A DNA stretch of 15,177 bases. Source: UBA2137 sp037968575. Lineage in GTDB: Bacteria; Pseudomonadota; Alphaproteobacteria; Micavibrionales; Micavibrionaceae. Each line of letters opens with the position of its first letter. The first letter of the stretch is position 1. Of the stretch, positions 1 to 6,594 are shown piece by piece. The notes under the pieces are model-generated. The model searched no databases and had not been told where the DNA came from. It saw only the letters and a program-made list of their open reading frames with translations. The position numbers and the translations under genes were made by a program. Where the stretch lies: the NCBI GenBank assembly GCA_037968575.1, contig JBBKVR010000132.1:1-15177 (forward strand), given 5' to 3'.

Positions 1-101
1 CCTTGAAGCTGTCCGTGAAGGTCAGCCTCATTCACAGCATTAACCACACCCTTAACAATACGGTTTTTTGTATTTACGGCTTTGTAACGAAACTGTGGAA
101 T
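1..101 (-). CDS. gspF: GspF/PilC-type inner-membrane assembly protein, N-terminus only; apparent ATT start
   Basis: Only the first 33 codons lie in the window; the gene runs off the left edge. Translation gives a start residue followed by PQFRYKAVNTKNRIVKG, then VVNAVNEADLHGQLQ, which matches the N-terminal pattern of the GspF/PilC family (short PxFxYKAxxxxG segment, then a small-residue helix). This family is the polytopic inner-membrane platform protein that works with the GspE/PilB ATPase in type II secretion or type IV pilus assembly. It lies 11 nt downstream of the ATPase stop, so the two are almost certainly co-transcribed. The frame opens at a stop at 147-149 and has no ATG, GTG, TTG or CTG before the conserved segment. 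ATT at 99-101 sits 8 nt after an AGGAG (110-114) that overlaps the upstream TAG stop. AUU is therefore the likely start, unless a base error hides an ATG. The choice between type II secretion and pilus is open. Confidence 0.75.
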   Translation of the reverse strand, partial: MPQFRYKAVNTKNRIVKGVVNAVNEADLHGQLQ

Positions 102-112
102 ACGCCTAACTC

Positions 113-2176
113 CTAAATCTTGAGATTTACAACTTTTGAGGCCGCTTCAATACTGGTCACGCCCTCTTTGATTTTTAGAATAGCATCATCACGCAAGCTT
201 TTGAATCCTTTCTCGCGTGCAATACGTTTAATTTCTGCTTTTGAATCTCCATTTGCAAGAGCATCATCCATATCCTCATCAAACATTAGTATTTCAACTA
301 TCGCCGTCCGCCCACTATATCCTTGACCATTACAAGAAGAACATCCCTCTTCATTAGCTTTGTAAATATTTTGAATTTCACCAGATTTCATACCAAGGAA
401 ATTAGATTCCCTCTCGTCTGGCGTGTATTCAACCCTACAATTAGGGCATAATTTACGCGTTAGGCGTTGTGCAAAAATAGAGACTATTGCACCAGCAAGC
501 ATATTTGGTTTCAAATCTAAATCTAGAAGCCTTGGAATTGCGCCAAAAGAGTCATTTGTATGCAAAGTGGTATAAACTTGGTGCCCTGTCATAGCAGCTT
601 TCAGCGCCATACCAGCTGTTGTCGCATCACGTACCTCACCAATAAAGATGATGTCAGGATCCTGACGAAGCATTGCCTTAATACCTTCAGCAAACCCTAA
701 AACACCCTCTCGAACACTTGTTTGTCTTATCATCGGTATGGAATATTCCACTGGATCCTCAAGTGTTTGAATATTCACCTCGACATCATTAATAGCATCC
801 AGCATGGAATAGAGGGACGTACTTTTACCACTACCTGTGGGGCCAGTGACAATAATAATTCCTTCGGGTCGCTTTTGGGATTCTTGAATAAGGCTTAAAT
901 TATGTTCACTAAAACCAAGGTTACTTAATGGTAAAAGGTTAGCCTTTTTGTCCAAAACACGTAGAACAATATTTTCTCCGTTCACAGTTGGTAATGAGGA
1001 CACACGAAAATCAGCTTCACGCCCACCGACATTCAATGAAAACCTTCCATCCTGAGGGCTCAATTTATCCGCAATATTCATCTCAGACATAATTTTGATG
1101 CGTTGGGAAATACCACTCCAGAACTTCTTGTGAATGACTTGCGCTGTAAACAGCACTCCGTCTAAGCGATAACGAAGTCGTACAAAATTTTCCTCGGGCT
1201 CAAAGTGCAAATCAGACGCACCCAACTTCACTGCCTCAAACAACAAAGCATTTACCAGACGTACAATCGGATGAGTATACGCTTCATTTTCAGTCAATTT
1301 AGACAGGTCAATATTGTCAACATCTTCTAAATCACGAAGAATATCCTCAATGGTACTGGAGTAACCATAAGCCGCATCAATAGCATCATTCAAAACAGAC
1401 GGAGTAGTCACCATTGGTTTAATGGCATAACCTTTGGGCATTTTTCGCCGCAGGGTATCCATTGACACAATGTCATAGGGATCAACCAAAGCCACATACA
1501 CACTGTTATCCTGTATAAAGAGTGGTAAAATATGAAGTTGTTGAGCCTCTTTTTTCTCTAGTAACTCAAGAGCTGTTCCATCAACAATTGTTGATTTTGG
1601 GTCAAAGACATCAAAACCAGCAGATTCAGCCAGAGCAATCGTGAGTTGAGCCTCATCAATAAACCCAAGATCAACAAGGGCCTCACCAAGCATTCTTCCG
1701 CTAATTCTTTTTTCCTGAAGGGCAACATTTAATTGCTCCTTGGTAATCAAGCCCATCTGAATGAGGCGATCACCAATACGCATTTTGCCGGCCGCTGCAT
1801 CAACTGTTTGCAACTCACCACTTGTATGAGATGTAGAAGTTGCCTCTTGTGAATTTTCAGGTAATTCAGGAGAGACTTCAATAGGGACAGGCGTAAATTC
1901 CAAATCGCCGTCATCATCCAAAGCCGAATGCACAGTAATATCCATATTTTCACTGGAAGATGTTTCTGGCGCAGGCGGTTGAGGAACAGAAGAAATCTCT
2001 TCGTCAATGGTCAAATCTACAAAATCAAAATCCACATCAGAATCAACAAAAGAGTCATCCTCATTATTTTCAGGGCGCGCAGACGGTTGAACAATGTCTT
2101 CTGACCTTGCCCCCTCTATCTTCTGCTGTCTTTCTTCAAGCTCGCGCCTGGCCTTTTCTGCGTCGGATTCTTCCAT
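113..2176 (-). CDS. gspE: GspE/PilB-family secretion or type IV pilus assembly ATPase
   Basis: Cytoplasmic hexameric ATPase that powers pseudopilus or pilus assembly. Numbered from ATG 2176 (687 aa): residues 1-130 are an acidic, low-complexity, probably disordered extension; about 132-190 is a GspE N1-like helical domain (MRIGDRLIQMG); the ATPase core carries the Asp box (LEDPVEY, 472-478), Walker A (GPTGSGKS, 445-452), Walker B (DPDIIFIGEVRD, 506-517), His box (TGHQVYTTLHTND, 530-542), and a four-Cys zinc site (C577, C580, C612, C615). All key residues are present, so the enzyme should be active. The frame could extend to TTG at 2231-2233, adding 19 residues; I prefer ATG 2176 because the extension looks untranslated, but neither start has a clear Shine-Dalgarno. 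gspF follows 11 nt downstream. GspE versus PilB cannot be settled here: the zinc site fits both, and no pilin or secretin gene is visible. Confidence 0.9.
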   Translation of the reverse strand: MEESDAEKARRELEERQQKIEGARSEDIVQPSARPENNEDDSFVDSDVDFDFVDLTIDEEISSVPQPPAPETSSSENMDITVHSALDDDGDLEFTPVPIEVSPELPENSQEATSTSHTSGELQTVDAAAGKMRIGDRLIQMGLITKEQLNVALQEKRISGRMLGEALVDLGFIDEAQLTIALAESAGFDVFDPKSTIVDGTALELLEKKEAQQLHILPLFIQDNSVYVALVDPYDIVSMDTLRRKMPKGYAIKPMVTTPSVLNDAIDAAYGYSSTIEDILRDLEDVDNIDLSKLTENEAYTHPIVRLVNALLFEAVKLGASDLHFEPEENFVRLRYRLDGVLFTAQVIHKKFWSGISQRIKIMSEMNIADKLSPQDGRFSLNVGGREADFRVSSLPTVNGENIVLRVLDKKANLLPLSNLGFSEHNLSLIQESQKRPEGIIIVTGPTGSGKSTSLYSMLDAINDVEVNIQTLEDPVEYSIPMIRQTSVREGVLGFAEGIKAMLRQDPDIIFIGEVRDATTAGMALKAAMTGHQVYTTLHTNDSFGAIPRLLDLDLKPNMLAGAIVSIFAQRLTRKLCPNCRVEYTPDERESNFLGMKSGEIQNIYKANEEGCSSCNGQGYSGRTAIVEILMFDEDMDDALANGDSKAEIKRIAREKGFKSLRDDAILKIKEGVTSIEAASKVVNLKI

Positions 2177-2182
2177 GACAAT

Positions 2183-2212
2183 ATTATATATTCCCGAATG
2201 GGTTGATATGAA
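2183..2212 (-). promoter_or_regulatory. Candidate promoter giving a leaderless gspE transcript
   Basis: A perfect TATAAT lies at 2183-2188 on the minus strand. Its last base is 6 nt from the A of ATG 2176, so a normal start of transcription would fall on the start codon itself. A weak -35 (TTCATA, 4/6) is at 2207-2212 with an 18-bp spacer. This would explain why ATG 2176 has no Shine-Dalgarno. AT-rich sequence makes chance TATAAT matches fairly common. Confidence 0.35.
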
Positions 2213-2245
2213 GTGTTGGCTGTTTAGACTCAAAAGCCAGAATTA

Positions 2246-2254
2246 TTTATATCA
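2246..2254 (-). promoter_or_regulatory. Alternative extended -10 upstream of gspE
   Basis: On the minus strand the sequence reads TGATATAAA, an extended -10 (TG, one base, then TATAAA) without a convincing -35. It would start transcription near 2239, giving a leader of about 60 nt before ATG 2176. It competes with the 2183-2212 candidate; read-through from the tRNA gene upstream is a third possibility, since I see no clear terminator after the tRNA. Confidence 0.25.
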
Positions 2255-2342
2255 CAGCCCGCTTTACCATTAAACCACCTATATAGCTTAACAGCGAAAG
2301 ACTTAAAATTTGTTATTTCTAAGAGTATTTTTGAAATGAGAG

Positions 2343-2419
2343 TGGTGCGCCCGGGAGGATTCGAACCTCCAACCGCTTGATTCGTAGTCAAGTACTCTAT
2401 CCAGTTGAGCTACGGGCGC
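2343..2419 (-). tRNA. tRNA-Arg (anticodon ACG), CCA encoded
   Basis: A 77-nt cloverleaf reads on the minus strand. The acceptor stem pairs GCGCCCG (2413-2419) with CGGGCGC (2347-2353), the discriminator is A, and the 3' CCA is encoded at 2343-2345. The anticodon arm is CTTGA-CTACGAA-TCAAG, giving anticodon ACG. The T arm is GGAGG-TTCGAAT-CCTCC. It decodes CGU/CGC/CGA arginine codons once A34 is deaminated to inosine by TadA, which is established for this isoacceptor. It lies just upstream of gspE on the same strand. The gene looks intact. Confidence 0.97.
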
Positions 2420-2551
2420 ATGCCGATAAGGCGACAAAACACATACGATATGCTTTGTGGCTTTGCAAGGACATTCTGCATTAATTTACCTCTCTTAAGG
2501 CTGTCTTTTCCCTGACTTTTTGTGGGTAGAACGAAGTTTTTACTGTTTTCC

Positions 2552-2580
2552 TTGACACTTCCCTCTTATCATCACATAAA
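2552..2580 (+). promoter_or_regulatory. Sigma70-type promoter of the OmpA-like gene
   Basis: A perfect TTGACA at 2552-2557 is followed, after a 17-bp spacer, by CATAAA (2575-2580, 4/6 to TATAAT). Transcription would start near 2587, leaving a leader of about 45 nt before ATG 2632. A small palindrome, ACTGT-A-ACAGT (2612-2622), sits 9 nt before the start codon, where a Shine-Dalgarno would be expected; none is visible. Confidence 0.6.
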
Positions 2581-2631
2581 TTCGCCTTAGAAGCGCAACA
2601 ATACGTAATTAACTGTAACAGTGATAAAAAT

Positions 2632-3813
2632 ATGACATTCAAGAAGACCTCAGCACGTATCGTGCCCTCTCTTCGATTAGCCGTTTTTAGTCTCGCCCTT
2701 GTCGGCGGTACTAGCGTTATGAACCTTGGTATTTCAAGTGATGCGAACGCACAATCAAAGCAGACACTGGTCATTACAAACAGACCTTTACCACCTGAGT
2801 TGCGCCAGAATATTTATACACCCATCCCTGTTGCACCAATTATCCAACCACAACAGCTTATTTTGCCGCAAACTCCTAAGTATGATTCTTTGGTGAATAA
2901 AGAGATTGCCACACTACGCAGCGAATTATCAGGCTTACAATCTCATATCTCTGGTATTTCAGGTAAACTGAATAGTCTGCAAGCTGGAGGGCAACAAGTT
3001 GCAGCAGCGTATTATGCGAATGTCGGAACAATCAGCACACAATTACAAACAGGAACAACACCAGGTAATCCAAGATTGATGGATCAGTTGTCACAAGCTC
3101 AAGGTAACTTGGAAACATTGTCTAGAAACTTGGGGGACTATAATTCTCTTGCGGTTGAAATAGCCGCAGCGGCATCAACATCATCTTTCTTGATGCAACA
3201 AACACGCGCAGCTTATGGTTTAACTGGAGCTTTGGAAGAAGATCACGCCTCATTGGCCGCAATTGAAGACGCTATTAACAACATCACTATCGTGATTGAC
3301 CGTTTACAGAATAATGTGAATGACGATATTTCACGCACAGCCGCCTATCTCGCATCTGAACAAAACAACCTACGCACACTTTCACTGGCTGTGACCAATG
3401 GCGACTTCTATGGTAAAAGCCTGTCAGGCCGTCCATTCTCTAAAGCCTCAACAACACAAGTTGTACAACAAGTTGCAACATCCAGCCCAACCGTTGCACC
3501 TTCGCCGAATAATCCAAAACCTTTGGTTAAAATTCGCTTCGATAAACCCGACGTTAATTACGAGCAACCTGTCTACACTGCTGTAAGTGAAGCTATGGCA
3601 AAATATCCCAATGCACGTTTTGAATTGGTTGCTGTTGAACCAACCGTTGGAAACGCCGCACAACTAGCAATAGAAAGCACCCGCGCCAGACGTAATGCAG
3701 AGAAAGTCCTACGTACTCTGACCCAATTAGGTGTTGATCAAAACCGTCTCGACCTTGCAACAGCACAAAGTGCCTCGGCCGCCACAAGCGAAGTTCACAT
3801 TTATATTCGCTAA
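2632..3813 (+). CDS. Exported coiled-coil protein with degenerate OmpA-like C-terminal domain
   Basis: 393 aa. Residues 1-40 form a signal peptide (basic start, hydrophobic core, DANA|QS cleavage), so the product is periplasmic or outer-membrane associated. Residues 44-85 are proline-rich. About 86-260 is alpha-helical with leucine heptad character (LRSELSGLQSHISGISGKLN and similar). About 272-297 is a Thr/Ser/Pro linker. Residues 298-393 resemble the OmpA/Pal/MotB peptidoglycan-binding fold: VKIRFDKP at the start, a helix ending AEKVLRTLTQLGVDQNRL, and the closing strand EVHIYIR. The GHTD motif is absent (AVEP at that place), and the usual Arg appears to be Asn355 by my eye alignment. No close family is recognised. 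A tether between outer membrane and cell wall is only inferred. The gene stands alone, with its own promoter and a poor ribosome site. Confidence 0.8.
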   Translation: MTFKKTSARIVPSLRLAVFSLALVGGTSVMNLGISSDANAQSKQTLVITNRPLPPELRQNIYTPIPVAPIIQPQQLILPQTPKYDSLVNKEIATLRSELSGLQSHISGISGKLNSLQAGGQQVAAAYYANVGTISTQLQTGTTPGNPRLMDQLSQAQGNLETLSRNLGDYNSLAVEIAAAASTSSFLMQQTRAAYGLTGALEEDHASLAAIEDAINNITIVIDRLQNNVNDDISRTAAYLASEQNNLRTLSLAVTNGDFYGKSLSGRPFSKASTTQVVQQVATSSPTVAPSPNNPKPLVKIRFDKPDVNYEQPVYTAVSEAMAKYPNARFELVAVEPTVGNAAQLAIESTRARRNAEKVLRTLTQLGVDQNRLDLATAQSASAATSEVHIYIR

Positions 3814-3913
3814 ATTGTTTGAACTTGACCTTCCAACGCTTATTATGATTAGGATGACCAATGTTAAATGAGAAGTGTCATCGTAAAGACCACCCCCCAA
3901 CAGGATATAAGAT

Positions 3914-4771
3914 ATGAGTATTGTCGCTTTATCAGGCTCACCCGATAGCATCCATGTTAGGCTTGCAAATACTCCCGAAGAAATCGAGGCCGCTCAGCGT
4001 TTGCGCTACCATATCTTTTATGAGGAGTGCAAAGCAAAACCCGATGAAGCAGTTTTAAGAGAAAAAAGAGACTTCGATAAATACGACGCAGTGGCTGAAC
4101 ACTTAATCGTTGTTGATCCTAGCCGTGGCTCCACACCTGATAAGCAAATCATAGGCACATACCGCATGATTAACCAACAAGCCGCAAAAAAGCTTGGCCA
4201 ATTTTACTCCAGCGATGAATTTGATATTGCACCACTCAAAAACACGGGAGTTAAACTACTAGAACTCGGTCGTTCATGTGTTTTGGAAGAGTTTAGAACG
4301 CGCCCTGTCTTGCAACTTCTTTGGCAAGGTATTGCTTTTTATGTTTTTGATACTGAAGTTGGGCTAACTTTTGGCTGCGCCAGCTTACAAGGAAATGACG
4401 TGCACGCCTTACAAGAAGAACTTTCTTACCTTCACCACTTTCACAGCGCGCCGAAAGAGCTTCGTGCCAAAGCGCTGTCTGAACGTTATGTTGATATGGA
4501 TATGTTGCCCGCCGACCAAATTGATGAGAAAGAAATCTTTCATAAATTGCCGCCATTAATTAAAGGCTATTTACGCATAGGTGCAAAAATCGGCGAAGGC
4601 GCAGTGATTGATTATGATTTTAACACAACAGATGTTTGCGTTGTACTACCGACCAGTTACGTACGTGCGCGTTATTTAAGACATTACGAACGCACAACGA
4701 ATAAGCAAGTCTCCCCTCATATCTTCACCAGTATTCCACCGTTGAATACTGCTACTGCACAAACGGCTTAA
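3914..4771 (+). CDS. olsB: Ornithine N-acyltransferase OlsB (lyso-ornithine lipid synthase)
   Basis: 285 aa, GNAT-like family of the hemolysin/OlsB type. The family transfers a 3-hydroxyacyl chain from acyl carrier protein to ornithine, giving lyso-ornithine lipid at the cytoplasmic face of the inner membrane. Supporting motifs are VRLANTPEEIEAAQRLRYHIFYEE (split over residues 15-38), IIGTYRMI (79-86), the hallmark ELGRSCVLEEFR (117-128) and LLWQGI (135-140), and GCASLQGND (154-162), all matching the acyl-substrate fold shared distantly with autoinducer synthases. AGGA (3902-3905) is 8 nt before the ATG. olsA follows after 6 nt, which is the classic ols operon order and the strongest argument against an autoinducer or hemolysin role. 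A 6-bp inverted repeat (GATGAC 3853-3858, GTCATC 3877-3882) lies in the leader; its meaning is unknown. Confidence 0.9.
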   Translation: MSIVALSGSPDSIHVRLANTPEEIEAAQRLRYHIFYEECKAKPDEAVLREKRDFDKYDAVAEHLIVVDPSRGSTPDKQIIGTYRMINQQAAKKLGQFYSSDEFDIAPLKNTGVKLLELGRSCVLEEFRTRPVLQLLWQGIAFYVFDTEVGLTFGCASLQGNDVHALQEELSYLHHFHSAPKELRAKALSERYVDMDMLPADQIDEKEIFHKLPPLIKGYLRIGAKIGEGAVIDYDFNTTDVCVVLPTSYVRARYLRHYERTTNKQVSPHIFTSIPPLNTATAQTA

Positions 4772-4777
4772 ATCCAG

Positions 4778-5536
4778 ATGCGCAGTATCATTGCTGTCAT
4801 CAAACTTCTTACATTTCTACTCTGGTGCGCTCTCATAGTGCCTCCACAAATGATTTGTAACGTTTTCTGCAAAGGTAACGCTGTTTATTTCCTACCTTGG
4901 GTATGGCACAAGGGCATGTGTTTTGTCTTCAAGCTAAAGGTCGAAACACATGGTAAAATTTGCACAGAGCGTCCTGTGCTATTTGTATCCAATCATATTT
5001 CTTATCTCGACATTCCAGTTATTGGCAGCACCTTGAAAGCGTCTTTCATCGCAAAAAGTGAAGTTGCGAGCTGGCCACTTTTTGGTCTGTTAGCAAAATT
5101 ACAAAATACAGCTTTTATTGATAGGCGTAGAAGTGCATCTGTTCGTGAAGCAGGGTCTTTAGAAAAGTTGCTTGAAAAAGAGGGTGGTTTAATTCTATTT
5201 CCTGAAGGAACATCTCACACAGGCGAGTTAGCACTTCCGTTTCGTTCAAACTTCTTTCAAATTGCCGTAGGCCATGAAAACTTACCCATACAACCCATAA
5301 GCATTCAGATTCTAAAAGTTGATAAAAAACCAGCAGACTCACAACCTGTTCGCGATATTTATGCATGGTATGGAGACATGGACATGGCTCCCCATCTGTG
5401 GGCTTTTGCAAAATCACGTGGAGCAGTTATTAAATTGACCTTTCATGAGCCTCTTCGTGTAAAGCCCAACCAAAACCGCAAAACTCTTGCAAAATTAGCA
5501 GGAAAACCTGTTCACAAAGCCTTTCAAAGTGCTTAA
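4778..5536 (+). CDS. olsA: 1-acyl-glycerol-3-phosphate acyltransferase family, OlsA-like (O-acylation of lyso-ornithine lipid)
   Basis: 252 aa, within the usual size for PlsC/OlsA. A membrane segment covers about residues 3-30. The acyltransferase motifs are in order: NHISYLD (72-78, HX4D with H73 and D78), FIDRRR (113-118), FPEGTS (141-146), and a proline-containing block near 170 (PIQPISIQI). In the ols pathway OlsA adds the second, ester-linked acyl chain to lyso-ornithine lipid; family members can also make phosphatidic acid, so some PlsC activity is possible. The start is 6 nt after the olsB stop without its own Shine-Dalgarno, pointing to translational coupling. Downstream is a 7-bp inverted repeat (AAACTTA 5557-5563, TAAGTTT 5577-5583), but it lacks a following U tract, so I do not call it a terminator. 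Confidence 0.88.
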   Translation: MRSIIAVIKLLTFLLWCALIVPPQMICNVFCKGNAVYFLPWVWHKGMCFVFKLKVETHGKICTERPVLFVSNHISYLDIPVIGSTLKASFIAKSEVASWPLFGLLAKLQNTAFIDRRRSASVREAGSLEKLLEKEGGLILFPEGTSHTGELALPFRSNFFQIAVGHENLPIQPISIQILKVDKKPADSQPVRDIYAWYGDMDMAPHLWAFAKSRGAVIKLTFHEPLRVKPNQNRKTLAKLAGKPVHKAFQSA

Positions 5537-5662
5537 TTGCCGTTCATTTAGTTGATAAACTTATAAAAATCCCGATTAAGTTTGCAAACATCACCTGTTT
5601 TTTATTACAATTAGAAGATATTAAGTTTATTTAGCATCTGACCGTGGGGAGCGGAAATATTG

Positions 5663-6508
5663 ATGATTTTTCGTTTTGGAAGTTTTTTCGTTTTTGTATT
5701 CGCGCTCTGTCTTCTGACTTCTGGTTTGCTCAGCTCAGCTAATGCTCAAGATCAAACTCGTTGCACAAGAGACTCTAGCGGAGCACTTAGATGTGGTGGA
5801 ACCGATACCACTACTGACGATGCCTCGAATAGCTCTGGAAGCGACACTTGCAATCCTGAAATTCAAGAGAGAATGGAACAAACGGCGGCACACGAACTTG
5901 AACACTCACAACGTGTTGTTACCGGTATTTTTCAACCAATAGAACCTGCAGCAGAACTTGTTTGTTTAGACAGTCAAATTGCTTCTGCCTCAAATACAAT
6001 TGGGTCTATTTTTAGTGACAACCCAGACTTCTTTAATACTATTAAAAATACGATTACCCTCCCAACATCGATTTCTAACTCTGTGCTAAGCACTCTAGCT
6101 TCTGTACTAGGTGGAAATCCATTTAGTTCAGGTGGAATAGGTGATTTATTGGGAGGCGTTCTCGGTTTTACAATGCCCTCGCAATGTGATGGCATGCAGG
6201 GTTTGTTTGAGCGCGTTGCAGGACAAAACATAATTGGATTAGTAGGACCTGCTGGCTCCTTTGATCCCTTACAAGCACTTGGCTTTCCGTTTGCAATTCC
6301 AGGACTTAGCAGTGGTGGTGGGAATACTTCTCAGGCGTCATTGGCTGAACCTATTCCTAACAACCGTGTTGCTGATGGCGAATGCCGTAAATATGTGAAT
6401 TTTCCAAGTAAAAACGGAAGTAAGGAACACGGTGGGTGTGACGCTGGTAAAGGCGCCACCTGTGTAGTTGAATATAGTGGAAATACTTTCACCTGTAATT
6501 CACAATAG
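5663..6508 (+). CDS. Unrecognised exported protein with nine cysteines in the mature chain
   Basis: 281 aa from ATG 5663; a TTG directly in front is also in frame, but ATG fits the GGAG/CGGA ribosome site (5648-5655) better. Residues 1-28 form a signal peptide (long hydrophobic core, SANA|QD). The mature chain has nine Cys, at 34, 44, 63, 101, 175, 241, 259, 267 and 278 (ATG numbering), clustered at both ends. The order is: Thr/Ser/Asp-rich linker 45-62; predicted helix 65-85 (PEIQERMEQTAAHELEHSQ); hydrophobic Gly/Ser/Phe/Leu-rich centre about 110-225; and a compact Cys-rich tail 238-281 that looks disulfide-stabilised. I do not recognise the family. Disulfides imply a periplasmic or surface location. 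It sits between olsA and waaA with its own 126-nt upstream gap, so an envelope role is only guilt by association. Confidence 0.75.
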   Translation: MIFRFGSFFVFVFALCLLTSGLLSSANAQDQTRCTRDSSGALRCGGTDTTTDDASNSSGSDTCNPEIQERMEQTAAHELEHSQRVVTGIFQPIEPAAELVCLDSQIASASNTIGSIFSDNPDFFNTIKNTITLPTSISNSVLSTLASVLGGNPFSSGGIGDLLGGVLGFTMPSQCDGMQGLFERVAGQNIIGLVGPAGSFDPLQALGFPFAIPGLSSGGGNTSQASLAEPIPNNRVADGECRKYVNFPSKNGSKEHGGCDAGKGATCVVEYSGNTFTCNSQ

Positions 6509-6537
6509 ATTTTAAGCTACATCTTTGCATAAACCTC

Positions 6538-6592
6538 TAATCCTGCTATCACTATGCAGCTAAACGCTTACGCTGATATAGTTACAGGATTA
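6538..6592 (+). promoter_or_regulatory. Hairpin able to mask the waaA ribosome site
   Basis: TAATCCTG (6538-6545) is exactly complementary to CAGGATTA (6585-6592), which contains the AGGA that precedes ATG 6595. The pairing continues inward with CTAT/ATAG (6546-6549, 6578-6581) after a 3-nt bulge, then CAGC/GCTG (6557-6560, 6572-6575). If the RNA starts upstream of 6538, this structure would hide the Shine-Dalgarno. No promoter was identified with confidence. Confidence 0.4.
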
Positions 6593-6594
6593 TT

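Noticed and set aside
2481..2774. 97-residue minus-strand open frame
   Set aside because: It overlaps the promoter and signal peptide region of the exported OmpA-like protein, has no ribosome site of its own, and its translation shows no domain.
3875..3892. Pho box upstream of olsB
   Set aside because: Ornithine-lipid genes are PhoB-controlled in some rhizobia, so I looked. GTGTCAT is one fair half-site, but the second half, 4 nt on, does not match CTGTCAT.
3914..4771. LuxI-type autoinducer synthase or hemolysin
   Set aside because: The fold is distantly shared, but ELGRSCVLEEFR and the olsA neighbour fit ornithine N-acyltransferase; no LuxR-type gene is nearby.
5557..5583. Inverted repeat after olsA as a terminator
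   Set aside because: The 7-bp stem is AT-rich and is followed by GCAAACATC, not a U run; the T6 at 5598-5603 is too far away.
5891..5905. HELEH as an HExxH zinc-protease motif in the orphan exported protein
   Set aside because: The fourth position is charged (Glu), which is unusual for true metalloproteases, and no third zinc ligand motif follows; more likely part of an amphipathic helix.
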